Source: Flavobacterium humi (GTDB lineage Bacteria > Bacteroidota > Bacteroidia > Flavobacteriales > Flavobacteriaceae). From it: DNA of 64,000 nucleotides. Positions 25,757-34,156 of the stretch are shown here, piece after piece. The notes under the pieces are model-generated. The model had not been told where the DNA came from. It saw nothing but the letters and a program-made list of their open reading frames with translations, and made no database searches. Within the stretch, counting starts at the first letter, position 1. Every line of letters begins with the position of its first letter. The position numbers and the translations under genes are program-made. The stretch covers positions 310,001-374,000 of the forward strand of contig NZ_SRLH01000004.1 in assembly GCF_004745595.1 (NCBI RefSeq), in the 5' to 3' direction.

Positions 25757-26888
25757 CGTTCCATGCCTCAATATATTTTTCCGCTATTTTTACATAATCG
25801 TGTTCTTTTTCTATAAATGCCCTGGCTCTTGTGCTTATGGCTGAAATTTCCTCCGGGTTTTCTATTAGGAAAGAAAGCTCTTTGACCAGGTAGGCTACAT
25901 CAGGAATAGCATTTATGGCCACTTTTTCAGTCAGTTTATAATACTCGGAAAATTCTTTTTCAGCCCCGGTAAAAACAACCTTGCCTTTTGCCATGGCTTC
26001 AAGGGCATTGTAACCCTGGTCATAGGCATACACCTGGTCAAGCAGGATATGGGCTTTGTCATACATCTCTATATAATCGTTATACGGAGTGTTTTGGGCA
26101 ATGATAACGGTAACTTTTCCCGGATATTTTGCCTTGATGAGCTGTAGGGCTTCTTCAAAATACCGGATGCCCTTCTGATGGTAGTTCCATTGGTTAATCC
26201 CTAAAAAAATAACGATTCCAGTATTTGTTTCCGGTTTTTTATACCCTAGTTTAGTCCAATTTACAGGATTAGGGATCAGGCCGATAAACTTTTTATCTCC
26301 CTGCAGCGGAAGCACATAGTCAAAATCGGAAGCGATGATCCCCTGGCAGTTTTCGTATATAAAATCATGCAGGCGGATATGCCCTTTGGTCAAATAATCA
26401 AAAATATAACGGTATTTAGAGTGCAGGCTTTTGTCTTCAAAATAAGGCGTCAAGATTGATTTCAGTGGTTTTCGGGCCATCAGGAAAGTCAAATTCAGGT
26501 AGCTGGTACCGCAGGACAAGAGATAGAGCTTATGGTTTTGCTTTTTTATCCTTTTTAATAGATACAGTTCCAGCGCGGGATTGGTTTTTACAGGTGCTTC
26601 ATTGATGAGCTGCACGACATCAAAATCCTTGAATTTGGGTAATAAGAAAAAGAAACGAAGGCCCCGTTCCAATGCGGCAAAATCATAACGGAAAAACCTG
26701 TAAATGAGTTGCCTGAAAATATTCAAGGCCGGTTTTTTAGACCATTTTGCATCAATGGAATAATCGGAAGGGTAGTTTTTAAAACCATCTCCACTGCTTA
26801 CGATAGTTACCTCATGCTGTAACGAAATGAGCCCTTCTTTTAAAGAATTGTGCAATCTGCTGTATTCGCCAACCAGTAATATTCTCAT
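25749..26888 (-). CDS. Glycosyltransferase, GT1/GT4-like
   Basis: The 379-residue GT-B-fold protein begins MRILLVGEYSRLHNSLKEGLISLQHEVTIVSSGD, a typical N-terminal Rossmann start. It carries a C-terminal donor site QVYAYDQGYNALEAMAKGKVVFTGAEKEF at about 288-316. It probably transfers a sugar from a nucleotide donor to a growing lipid-linked glycan on the cytoplasmic face of the inner membrane. It is on the opposite strand from its neighbours and overlaps the flippase end by 8 bp. That mosaic orientation is common in loci assembled by lateral exchange. Donor and linkage are unknown. Confidence 0.83.
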   Translation of the reverse strand: MRILLVGEYSRLHNSLKEGLISLQHEVTIVSSGDGFKNYPSDYSIDAKWSKKPALNIFRQLIYRFFRYDFAALERGLRFFFLLPKFKDFDVVQLINEAPVKTNPALELYLLKRIKKQNHKLYLLSCGTSYLNLTFLMARKPLKSILTPYFEDKSLHSKYRYIFDYLTKGHIRLHDFIYENCQGIIASDFDYVLPLQGDKKFIGLIPNPVNWTKLGYKKPETNTGIVIFLGINQWNYHQKGIRYFEEALQLIKAKYPGKVTVIIAQNTPYNDYIEMYDKAHILLDQVYAYDQGYNALEAMAKGKVVFTGAEKEFSEYYKLTEKVAINAIPDVAYLVKELSFLIENPEEISAISTRARAFIEKEHDYVKIAEKYIEAWNAN

Positions 26889-26922
26889 TAATGCTTATAT
26901 TTGATTTAAAAATAGTACTTCT

Positions 26923-28029
26923 GTGGCGATAGCACAAAAAAAATATAAAATTTGTTTGGTTAGTGAATGTTTGTCAACGGGAGGAGCCGAGCGCGTGGCC
27001 GCTTTACTGTCCCATTTTTTTGTGAGCAAAGGAATCGAAATACACCATGTAATCGTTTTGGACAGTGTAGTTTATGATTATTCCGGCGAATTGCTGAACC
27101 TGGGCAAACTCAAAAACGAATCGAATTCCGTGGCAAACAAATGGAAGCGGTTTTTTACTTTCAAAAAATATATCCAACACAATAATTTCGATTATATCAT
27201 CGATTTCAGGGTGAAAAACAATTTTTACCAGGAATGGATCATTTCAAAATGGGTGTATAAAACCCCTAAAATTTATACGGTAAGGAGCTATTTCCTAAAA
27301 TTTTATTTTCCCAAAAGCAAATGGCTGGCCCAAAGGATCCATAATGGTGCTTTCGGGATAGTCGCCAATACCGAGAAAATCAGGGAAAATGTCCAGGCGG
27401 TATATGGTTTCAAAAAAGTAAACACGATTTACAATCCTATTGCCATTGATGTTGTGGATTTGCAGTCCCGTGAAGAACCGGGTATTGATTTTCAGTACAT
27501 TGTCTGCGCCGGAAGGATGAACGACAATGTGAAGCAGTTTGACAAATTAATGGAAGCCTACTCGAATTCCGTTTTGCCTTCCCATAATATAAAATTAATC
27601 GTTTTAGGAGACGGAAAACAAAGAAAAGCATTGGAAAACCGGGCTGCAGCATTGCAACTGGAATCGATGGTCTTATTTTACGGGCATGTCAAGAATCCGT
27701 TTCAATACTATAAAAACGCTAAATTCTTTGTATTGTCAAGCAAATTTGAAGGAATGCCGAACGTCATCCTTGAGTCGTTAGCCTGCGGTACCCCTGTGGT
27801 TTCTTTTGATTGCCTTTCCGGGCCTTCCGAAATGATAACCCACAAAGAAAACGGCCTTCTTGTTGAAAACCAAAACGTTTCACAGTTAACCCAAGCCATA
27901 GATCTTTTTGTCGAAGATGAAAAATTATACCACTATTGCAAAGGAAACGCCCGGGAAAGCATCCGGAAATTTTCGTTGGAAAATATAGGGAAACAATGGT
28001 TGGAATATCTTAAAATTAATGTAAGTTAG
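26923..28029 (+). CDS. Glycosyltransferase family 4 enzyme
   Basis: The 368-residue GT-B protein begins KKYKICLVSECLSTGGAERVAALLSHFF. The GGAERV loop is typical of GT4 enzymes related to PglJ/PglH/WbaZ. The donor-binding region SSKFEGMPNVILESLACGTPVVSFDCLSGPSEMI is at about 270-303, with the E-x7-E motif (EGMPNVILE). The start is GTG at 26923; no ATG precedes the conserved strand, so GTG is accepted. The divergent glycosyltransferase starts only 34 bp away, so the two promoters share a short gap. It is followed by the ketoisomerase with a 4-bp spacing, suggesting one transcript. Confidence 0.86.
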   Translation: MAIAQKKYKICLVSECLSTGGAERVAALLSHFFVSKGIEIHHVIVLDSVVYDYSGELLNLGKLKNESNSVANKWKRFFTFKKYIQHNNFDYIIDFRVKNNFYQEWIISKWVYKTPKIYTVRSYFLKFYFPKSKWLAQRIHNGAFGIVANTEKIRENVQAVYGFKKVNTIYNPIAIDVVDLQSREEPGIDFQYIVCAGRMNDNVKQFDKLMEAYSNSVLPSHNIKLIVLGDGKQRKALENRAAALQLESMVLFYGHVKNPFQYYKNAKFFVLSSKFEGMPNVILESLACGTPVVSFDCLSGPSEMITHKENGLLVENQNVSQLTQAIDLFVEDEKLYHYCKGNARESIRKFSLENIGKQWLEYLKINVS

Positions 28030-28033
28030 CCCT

Positions 28034-28426
28034 ATGAATATTGAGCTTATACAGATTCCCAAGATTGAAAACAGCTTAGGCAATATAGCGGTAATTGAAA
28101 ACGAGATCATCCCCTTTGCCATAAAAAGGGTCTACTATCTTTTTGACATACCCAGTTCTGCCGTACGCGGCGGGCATTCCCATAAAAACCTCCAGCAGGT
28201 ACTGATTGCCATTTCCGGAAGTTTCGACGTGGTACTCCATGACGGAAAGGAAAAGCGGACTGTGACACTCAATAAACCGGATAAGGGATTGCTTATCAAA
28301 TCGAACATTTGGCGGGAACTTGAGAATTTTTCTTCCGGAGCGGTGTGCCTGGTAATGGCCTCCGAAATATATGACGAAACCGATTACATCCGGGATTTCG
28401 ACGAATTCCTTGACTACTTACGTTAA
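28034..28426 (+). CDS. WxcM-like sugar 3,4-ketoisomerase, FdtA/QdtA family
   Basis: The 130-residue cupin has the family layout: IAVIENEIIPFAIKRVYYLFDIPSSAVRGGHSHKNLQQVLIAISGSFDVVL (about 18-68) and a late LENFSSGAVCLVMASEIYDETDYIRDFDEFL. RGGHSHK carries the catalytic/base histidines. FdtA and QdtA convert dTDP-4-keto-6-deoxyglucose to the 3-keto isomer (galacto or gluco form), the substrate for the FdtB-like aminotransferase also in this locus. Placement 4 bp after a GT4 gene and overlapping the converging GT2 by 4 bp shows that the locus is compact. FdtA versus QdtA cannot be told by eye. Confidence 0.88.
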   Translation: MNIELIQIPKIENSLGNIAVIENEIIPFAIKRVYYLFDIPSSAVRGGHSHKNLQQVLIAISGSFDVVLHDGKEKRTVTLNKPDKGLLIKSNIWRELENFSSGAVCLVMASEIYDETDYIRDFDEFLDYLR

Positions 28427-29367
28427 TTATAACTGGTCACTTTTATTCCCCTGCGGAGCAAAAACTGTTTGAATTGTTTTACCATCCTGGTCAGGAATAC
28501 AGGCAATTGAAGCAAAATCCGTTGTTTGAAGGTTAGGCTTCCGGGGCTTATGCTACTTTTCATCGAAGCATACTTTTCTTTTTCACCGGCCATTTTATAC
28601 TGCATGGCCACGGTATAGCGTTTAAAATCGAGGTATTTTTTTACTTCCGGCCGGGTTTGTTTGTAATGCTCGTATTTGTCAAAATCAGTAATTGTTTTGT
28701 TGGCGATGGAAGATGTTGTAATCTGGTTTTCCGAAAAAACCGTATACGAAGCACCAATCCTGTTAGAATACGCCAAGGTGTAACTGAAATTGGCCCGGAT
28801 GTTGAAATCGATATCTTCCCCGAAATTGATAGTCTCATCAAAAAAACCTGCCACGTCGAAAACGATCTTTTTAAAAGCGACCGAAGAATAACAATAAATA
28901 GGCTGCTGGATGTTGGCGGAATAAAAATCACGGATAATTCCTGTTTGGTTGCCCGATAAAGCAACGGTCGTTTTCCGGATAGGGAGTTTCAAGCCGTTTT
29001 GGTATACTTCTTCATAATTGGTGCCATAAATCCCTGCTTCGGGAAAAGAAGCAATCAAACTACGGATTTCCGACAGGAAAAAAGGTTTCCATACGTCATC
29101 GGCATCCAAAAAAGTAACATAGGCGGACCCGCTGGCCCTGATCCCGGTATTCCTTGCCGCCGACAGGCCTTTGTTTTCCGTATGCCGGATCAGCCGAATG
29201 GCCTCGTTTTGATAAGAAGAAGCAATCGAAAAACTTTTATCTGTAGAGCAATCATCTACAATGATGATCTCATAATCTTTATCATCCTGGTCCAAAATAC
29301 TCCGGATAGTCTGCGCAATATAGTTTTCCTTATTGTAAAGAGGGATTATAACGGAAATGAAGGCCAT
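28423..29367 (-). CDS. Glycosyltransferase family 2
   Basis: The 314-residue GT-A enzyme begins MAFISVIIPLYNKENYIAQTIRSILDQ, with EIIIVDDCSTDKSFSIA at about 34-50 and the metal-binding DxD-type motif VTFLDADDVWKPFF at about 84-97. A C-terminal extension of about 90 residues is basic and may contact membrane or acceptor. It probably adds a sugar to the lipid-linked repeat unit. The start ATG at 29367 abuts the stop of the upstream GT2 gene (29368-29370) with no gap, so the two are coupled. Donor unknown. Confidence 0.87.
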   Translation of the reverse strand: MAFISVIIPLYNKENYIAQTIRSILDQDDKDYEIIIVDDCSTDKSFSIASSYQNEAIRLIRHTENKGLSAARNTGIRASGSAYVTFLDADDVWKPFFLSEIRSLIASFPEAGIYGTNYEEVYQNGLKLPIRKTTVALSGNQTGIIRDFYSANIQQPIYCYSSVAFKKIVFDVAGFFDETINFGEDIDFNIRANFSYTLAYSNRIGASYTVFSENQITTSSIANKTITDFDKYEHYKQTRPEVKKYLDFKRYTVAMQYKMAGEKEKYASMKSSISPGSLTFKQRILLQLPVFLTRMVKQFKQFLLRRGIKVTSYN

Positions 29368-30258
29368 TTAAATTGGTTTAATAGTACAAATATATCCCAA
29401 TCTGTACAGATCGAAAGACAACAAATTCGGGTTCCGGTTTAAAATCAGCTTTTTCAAAACAGGTTCCGACAACCTGAACAAGGAAGCAATCAGCCTGTCC
29501 AGTTTTCTTTTGCGTAAGATATTGTAATGTTTCAAAAGCGAATTGATTTCGTCTATATTGGGTTTGTTCCCCAATAATTTTATCCTCGAATCGAGCGAAT
29601 CGAGCGATTTCCTGAAAAAAACCTCATTGTCCTCCAATCCCAGGTGGTATATTTCATTATCAATATGGAGCACCGGGACATTGTCCATATACAATTGGTA
29701 GGCGAAATAAATATCAAGGCCGTAGAAATTCCCCAGCGAAGAATAATTATGGGCTACAAAAACGGCTTTCCGGATTAGGATATTCCCCGAAAAGATAAAA
29801 CTGTACGGATTTTGTTTGCGGAGGTCGGCTTTGTTTTCTTCTCTTGATTTCCCGTATTTGTAGCGGAGTATCTTGGAGCTGTCAGCCGTTTTATCCTCAT
29901 AGCGGATGCCTCCGATAATTGCATCGTATTCTTTTCCGATAAAGTCGATATAGGTCTTTACATAGTCTTTTGTGACAGGGATAACATCCGAATCCAAGAA
30001 AAGGCACCAATCATATCGCGAAACCTGCGCCAGTTTGTTTCGGGTTTCGGCCCGGCCCAAATTAGCTTCATTCCTTTCAAAACGGCAATTGGGCAATGTA
30101 TTTATTTTTGCATTTTCCTCCCATAACGAAGTATCGGAAGAACCATCGTCCAGGACAATGATCTCAAAAGGCACCCCGTTTTCCATAGCCTGTTCCCACA
30201 GTATGGAAACCAATGGCAGCGCGCTGTAATTATATGTAGGGATTAATATGGAAAGCAT
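29368..30258 (-). CDS. Glycosyltransferase family 2
   Basis: The 296-residue GT-A enzyme begins MLSILIPTYNYSALPLVSILWEQ, then EIIVLDDGSSDTS (about 33-45), RNEANLGRAETRNKLAQVSRYDWCLFLDSDVIP (about 62-95; DSD metal motif) and NILIRKAVF. It is the first gene of a two-gene minus-strand unit with the other GT2. It lies 33 bp from rlmH on the same strand, so rlmH may be transcribed first and read through into this pair. Donor and acceptor are unknown. Confidence 0.86.
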   Translation of the reverse strand: MLSILIPTYNYSALPLVSILWEQAMENGVPFEIIVLDDGSSDTSLWEENAKINTLPNCRFERNEANLGRAETRNKLAQVSRYDWCLFLDSDVIPVTKDYVKTYIDFIGKEYDAIIGGIRYEDKTADSSKILRYKYGKSREENKADLRKQNPYSFIFSGNILIRKAVFVAHNYSSLGNFYGLDIYFAYQLYMDNVPVLHIDNEIYHLGLEDNEVFFRKSLDSLDSRIKLLGNKPNIDEINSLLKHYNILRKRKLDRLIASLFRLSEPVLKKLILNRNPNLLSFDLYRLGYICTIKPI

Positions 30259-30290
30259 CCTGGGTCTTTAAAAAACCAAATATAGCAATT

Positions 30291-30764
30291 CTATTGATGA
30301 TGATACGGTTCATTTCTTAAAATTGTGAACCCACGGTACAATTGTTCGATAAAAAACAGCCTGACCATTTGATGGGAAAAGGTCATTGGCGAGAGCGAGA
30401 TCTTCCCGAAAGCTTTTTTGTACACTTCTTCGCTAAAGCCATACGGCCCGCCAATTACAAAAACCAATGTCTTGATCCCGGAATTCATTTTTTTCTGGAG
30501 TTCTTCCGAAAAGCCCACACTGGAAAAGGTTTTGCCGTTTTCATCCAACAAGATCAATTGGTCGGTAGGAGTAAGCCTGGACAGGATGAGTTCGCCTTCT
30601 TTTTCCTTCTGCTGGTTTTCAGACAGGTTTTTTACATTTTTGATGTCAGGAATAATCTCCAGCTCAAACTTGATATAAAAAGACAATCGTTTGGTGTAAT
30701 CATCAATGAGTGTCTGCAGGCTTTTGTTGTCGGTTTTGCCTATGGCGATTAATTTGATGTTCAT
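30291..30764 (-). CDS. rlmH: 23S rRNA (pseudouridine-1915-N3) methyltransferase
   Basis: RlmH methylates N3 of pseudouridine 1915 in helix 69 of 23S rRNA on 70S ribosomes, using S-adenosylmethionine. The 157-residue length is normal. The SPOUT features are intact: MNIKLIAIGKTDNKSLQTLIDDYTKRL, LDENGKTFSS, the knot segment VFVIGGPYGFSEEVYKKA (about 101-118) and the C-terminal SLSPMTFSHQMVRLFFIEQLYRGFTILRNEPYHH. This gene is a good marker for a conserved flavobacterial gene order with nadC, yihY and priA, which here resumes only at 39.85 kb. Confidence 0.95.
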   Translation of the reverse strand: MNIKLIAIGKTDNKSLQTLIDDYTKRLSFYIKFELEIIPDIKNVKNLSENQQKEKEGELILSRLTPTDQLILLDENGKTFSSVGFSEELQKKMNSGIKTLVFVIGGPYGFSEEVYKKAFGKISLSPMTFSHQMVRLFFIEQLYRGFTILRNEPYHHQ

Positions 30765-30838
30765 TTTTAGCCGTTATGAAAGGCAAAGGTACAAAGCTTT
30801 TCAAAAAGATACGGTTTCCTTTTCCTTCAGTTGTTTGG

Positions 30839-31198
30839 TTATGCCGAAAACCGGTTCAGGGCTTCCTGCAAAGTATTTACAAAAGTGACATGACCTGTTT
30901 TGTTGCTTTCGAAAATAAAATCCTGCACGCTTTTACGCTCATATTTGCCATAATCCCCAATAATAGACAAACGCATGCGGTAATTGGAAAATTTTTGAAG
31001 GATCTCACCGGCCATCCTGTTTTTTAAGTCGAAAAAGAGCGGGGTGATATTTTTTTCGTAAAGGATTATCGCGTCAAAACCTTGGTAATAAAGGTCGCCC
31101 AAAATATCCAGGCCGTCTTCGATAGAGCCAATTACGGTATTTTCAGAAATGACTTCTGCCATTTTTGTATTGTTATTTTGGTGCGTTATAATTGTCAT
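30839..31198 (-). CDS. DUF4180 family protein
   Basis: The 119-residue protein matches DUF4180: ISENTVIGSIEDGLDILGDLYYQGFDAIILYEKNITPLFFDLKNRMAGEILQKFSNYRMRLSIIGDY, with a C-terminal KSVQDFIFESNKTGHVTFVNTLQEAL. No catalytic function is established. It has no signal peptide. The likely start is the ATG at 31198, or the one 12 codons later (MAEVISENT). It is the first gene of the accessory block after rlmH, 74 bp away on the same strand. Confidence 0.8.
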   Translation of the reverse strand: MTIITHQNNNTKMAEVISENTVIGSIEDGLDILGDLYYQGFDAIILYEKNITPLFFDLKNRMAGEILQKFSNYRMRLSIIGDYGKYERKSVQDFIFESNKTGHVTFVNTLQEALNRFSA

Positions 31199-31228
31199 CT
31201 GCTATTTGATCGTTGGTTGTTGGGTTTA

Positions 31229-31771
31229 TTATAAAGAAGGATGCCAGGCTTTTTCTATTTCGTTTATTTCAATAGCCGAAGTACTGCCATATGTAAAATT
31301 ATCGCCACATAACAGGAAACAGGAAGGTTTCACACGGGCAATAGTTTCCCAAAAGCAATTAAGATCATGTATGGCAAAAGGATTATTGTTGATTGTATTT
31401 CCGTCTATAGAAAAACCCAAATAATTTACAAATATTGGGATTTCATTTATTTCTGTAGGATAATCAAAAAGAAACCATTGGTCATAAATGTCAAAAATAG
31501 GACCTTCAAGCTCTTTGGCATTGATGTTGTCAAAATAAGCGATTTCGTTTTTATATCTCCAGCCCCGTTTTTTTTCACCTTCCGTTGGAATAAAAGAATC
31601 GCTATCAAATGAAACGATAGCAAGATTTTTATGTAAGATAAACTTCGAAAAACCGGAAAGAAATTCATTAATTGTTTTATAGTTGGAAGATGTTTCAATC
31701 CAAAAATAATTGTTGGTATGCCCGGTTTTTAATATCATTTGCCTGCTGGTTATAATTTTGGTTTCCCGCAA
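31229..31771 (-). CDS. Hypothetical protein
   Basis: I do not recognise this 180-residue protein. It has no signal peptide and no membrane span. It is rich in aromatic residues and asparagine (YFDNINAKELEGPIFDIYDQWFLFDYPTEINEIPIF), and looks like a mixed alpha/beta cytoplasmic protein such as those associated with immunity or SMI1/KNR4-type folds, though I cannot confirm any of these. It is more AT-rich than flanking genes. A start 11 codons later (MILKTG) is also possible. It is 30 bp upstream of the DUF4180 gene on the same strand. Confidence 0.65.
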   Translation of the reverse strand: MRETKIITSRQMILKTGHTNNYFWIETSSNYKTINEFLSGFSKFILHKNLAIVSFDSDSFIPTEGEKKRGWRYKNEIAYFDNINAKELEGPIFDIYDQWFLFDYPTEINEIPIFVNYLGFSIDGNTINNNPFAIHDLNCFWETIARVKPSCFLLCGDNFTYGSTSAIEINEIEKAWHPSL

Positions 31772-31903
31772 ATCAAATATACAAAAGAAGTTCGGGCTGC
31801 AATGGCATAATCATATGGGCTTATTTTTTTTCCTATCCTTAAAATTTTTATCTTTATATGCCTTTATCTGAAGTGAAACAATACTTATTATAAACAACAC
31901 AAT

Positions 31904-32962
31904 ATGGAAACAACAAATGTAAAAGCTTACGGTACCAAAGCTCCTGACGCCCAGTTGGAGGAAATGACCATTACCCGCCGTGATATTACGGCACACGATA
32001 TCGAAATTGAAATCCTCTTTTGCGGTGTTTGCCATTCGGACCTGCATACGGCAAGGAATGACTGGGGCGGCACCGTTTACCCGGCAGTTCCCGGGCATGA
32101 GATCGTAGGGAAGGTAACCCGTGTGGGCAGTGGCGTAACCAAAGTAAAAGCAGGGGATTTTGCCGCAGTAGGCTGTCTGGTGGATTCCTGCCGCACTTGC
32201 GATAGCTGCAAACAGGACCTGGAACAGTATTGCCTGAACGGATTTACCGGGACATACAACGGGAAAGACAAACATTTAGGCGGGACAACCTTCGGAGGAT
32301 ATTCCGAAAAAGTCGTTGTAGACGAACATTTTGTGCTGAAAGTACCTGCTAACCTTGACTTGGCCGGCACAGCTCCGTTGCTTTGCGCGGGAATCACGAC
32401 CTGGTCCCCGCTACGCCACTGGAAAGTAGGCAAAGGAAGTAAAGTGGCAGTTGTAGGCCTCGGCGGATTGGGGCATATGGGAATCAAGCTTGCCAAAGGT
32501 TTGGGGGCAGAAGTTACCCTTTTTTCCCGCACACCCGGAAAAGAAAAAGACGCTTTTAATCTAGGTGCTGATGCCGTTATTATTTCTACTGATGAAAGCC
32601 AGATGAATAGTGTAAAAGGGAAATTCGACCTGATTATTGACACGGTTCCTTATGTCCATGATGTCAACCCGTATGTTGGGACCCTGAACATTAGCGGTAC
32701 TTTGGTCCTGGTGGGCTATTTAGGAGGATTGGAACCTATTTTAAATACTGTTCCTATGATATTGGGAAGAAAATCAGTGGCAGGTTCCGTTATTGGCGGT
32801 ATTGCCGAAACACAGGAACTGCTTGATTTCTGCGGGCAGCATAATATTGTATCGGAAGTAGAAGTCATCCCTATGCAAAACATCAACGAAGCCTATGAGA
32901 GAATGCTCAAAAGCGATGTGCGTTACCGGTTTGTCATTGATATGGCTTCCTTGAAAAAATAG
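31904..32962 (+). CDS. Zinc-dependent NAD(P) alcohol dehydrogenase (YahK/cinnamyl-alcohol-dehydrogenase type)
   Basis: The 352-residue medium-chain dehydrogenase reduces aldehydes or oxidises alcohols with NADP(H). The catalytic zinc ligands are Cys40 (in CGVCHSDLH) and His65 (in PGHEIVGKVTRVG). The structural zinc lobe GCLVDSCRTCDSCKQDLEQYC has Cys96, Cys99, Cys102 and Cys110. The nucleotide-binding GLGGLGHMGIKLAKGLG is near 182-198. The late FVIDMASL is typical of the YahK/CAD group. It is a single gene ended by the palindrome at 32981-33020. The role is probably aldehyde detoxification or overflow reduction; the substrate is not predictable. Confidence 0.92.
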   Translation: METTNVKAYGTKAPDAQLEEMTITRRDITAHDIEIEILFCGVCHSDLHTARNDWGGTVYPAVPGHEIVGKVTRVGSGVTKVKAGDFAAVGCLVDSCRTCDSCKQDLEQYCLNGFTGTYNGKDKHLGGTTFGGYSEKVVVDEHFVLKVPANLDLAGTAPLLCAGITTWSPLRHWKVGKGSKVAVVGLGGLGHMGIKLAKGLGAEVTLFSRTPGKEKDAFNLGADAVIISTDESQMNSVKGKFDLIIDTVPYVHDVNPYVGTLNISGTLVLVGYLGGLEPILNTVPMILGRKSVAGSVIGGIAETQELLDFCGQHNIVSEVEVIPMQNINEAYERMLKSDVRYRFVIDMASLKK

Positions 32963-32980
32963 CAAGCAATACCGTATAAT

Positions 32981-33020
32981 AAAAAAGCAGCTTTAGCCAT
33001 AATAGCCAAAGCTGCTTTTT
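32981..33020. terminator. Bidirectional terminator between convergent genes
   Basis: AAAAAAGCAGCTTT (32981-32994) and AAAGCTGCTTTTT (33008-33020) form a long stem with A and T tracts on both sides. It lies between the ADH stop (32962) and the minus-strand SRPBCC stop (33034), so it can end both transcripts. Confidence 0.85.
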
Positions 33021-33033
33021 CTTTCCATAACGG

Positions 33034-33519
33034 TTATTTCCCTGAGAGTTTCCTTTCGTTTTCCGTTTGCGGTTTCCCGGAAGCGTTCGGCATTCCTTTA
33101 CCGGTAGTAATCAGGCTGCGCAGGCTGTTCTGGATATAATTCGTCCAGGCATTTTGGCAAATAGCAAAGCATTCGTATTCAGGGGTCAACCCCGCATGTG
33201 TCATACGCAGGGATGTTTTGCCGTCTTTCTCTTCAATATCAAAAATAACCTTGGTACCGGTCCATTCGCTCTTGTCATGGGTAAACTTAAAGTAATTCTC
33301 CAGGATTTCCCAAACTACCTTTTTGCCGGGAATAACTTCTGTCAACTTGATCCGGCTGCGGTGTACGTCTTCAAAATGATAATCAAAAACATCATTAAGG
33401 CGGGCGGTTCCGCCTTCAATTTCTTCCGACCACCATCCGCGTACGTTGGTCACGGCATCAAATACGGCTTCAGGGCTTTGGTCTACGAGCAGTGTAGTTG
33501 TAAAATCGGTTGTTGTCAT
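33034..33519 (-). CDS. SRPBCC domain protein (AHSA1-like)
   Basis: The 161-residue protein is an Aha1-C/SRPBCC-type fold: TTTLLVDQSPEAVFDAVTNVRGWWSEEIEG at about 6-36, FDYHFEDVHRSRIKLTEVIPGKKVVWEILE, and TKVIFDIEEKDGKTSLRMTHAGLTPEYECF, closed by a helix (NAWTNYIQNSLRSLITTGKG). The last about 18 residues are polar and probably disordered. Such proteins bind small hydrophobic molecules and are often paired with DinB-like or ArsR proteins. Here it follows a DinB-family gene by 17 bp, so the two are probably one unit. Ligand unknown. Confidence 0.87.
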   Translation of the reverse strand: MTTTDFTTTLLVDQSPEAVFDAVTNVRGWWSEEIEGGTARLNDVFDYHFEDVHRSRIKLTEVIPGKKVVWEILENYFKFTHDKSEWTGTKVIFDIEEKDGKTSLRMTHAGLTPEYECFAICQNAWTNYIQNSLRSLITTGKGMPNASGKPQTENERKLSGK

Positions 33520-33536
33520 GGCTTATTTTTTGATGG

Positions 33537-34016
33537 TTACTGTATCAGTATGAATTGCCCCAAATGGTACGAGAGGTGGTTTGTACGTGTATTGACGATA
33601 TTCAGCTTGTTACGGTGCGGTTCTTTGGCAAAATCTTCGGCAGAAACCACCGTATGTTTCTGGAACCATTCCTCCGGCTGCAGGCTGTTTATTTTTCCGT
33701 TCAATAACGTATGGAGCTCGGTCCATTTTGCCCTTAAGGATGCTGCGGAAGGAAGTTCGGCTACGGCCTTATCGGGCGATGTAATAAAAGGAGCTTCCAG
33801 TTCCGGATATAATGCCTTTCCGAAATCGAGCTTTGCAATCATGTCGTCATGCACGGCAATAAGGTGCCCCAGAAGGTAAATGCCTCTGTTTTTCCCCGGG
33901 GAAATCTCATGTTGCAATTGTTCATCGCTTAAGGAATTAAGGGCTGTTTCAAATTGTCCCAGCATGGCGTGCCACCTGTCCAATATCATTTTAACCATTG
34001 TTTGATTTGCATTCAT
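33537..34016 (-). CDS. DinB-superfamily protein
   Basis: The 159-residue four-helix protein resembles DinB/YfiT-type metal-dependent hydrolases or thiol transferases. It has LGHLIAVHDDMIAKLDFG at about 49-66 (His in helix 2) and NIVNTRTNHLSYHLGQFILIQ at the end (NHLSYHLGQ, two histidines), the pattern of the Ni/Zn-binding three-histidine site. It is the first gene of the pair with SRPBCC. DinB-like enzymes often use bacillithiol or other low-molecular-weight thiols, which would suit the redox theme of the block, but this is inference. Confidence 0.8.
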   Translation of the reverse strand: MNANQTMVKMILDRWHAMLGQFETALNSLSDEQLQHEISPGKNRGIYLLGHLIAVHDDMIAKLDFGKALYPELEAPFITSPDKAVAELPSAASLRAKWTELHTLLNGKINSLQPEEWFQKHTVVSAEDFAKEPHRNKLNIVNTRTNHLSYHLGQFILIQ

Positions 34017-34110
34017 TGTTAAGTTGTTTTAAGTGAAATGTTTTTGATACTATACAAATTTACTTTTTTTAACAGCAACTAAGAGGGTGTTAAAAAGACA
34101 TTCTAGCGGG

Positions 34111-34141
34111 TTGATTTAGACAGGAGGACTTCGTATCTTTG
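34111..34141 (+). promoter_or_regulatory. Promoter of the GlxA-type AraC regulator gene
   Basis: TTG (34111-34113), a 20-nt spacer and a perfect TATCTTTG (34134-34141) match the Bacteroidota consensus. The TTG that could open the reading frame at 34139 is inside this -7 box, so the true start is the ATG at 34157, leaving a leader of roughly 10 nt. Confidence 0.8.
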
Positions 34142-34156
34142 GTAAAAACAAACACC

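Noticed and set aside
34139..34156. TTG start of the GlxA-type regulator
   Set aside because: It overlaps the -7 box; the ATG at 34157 begins the conserved domain.
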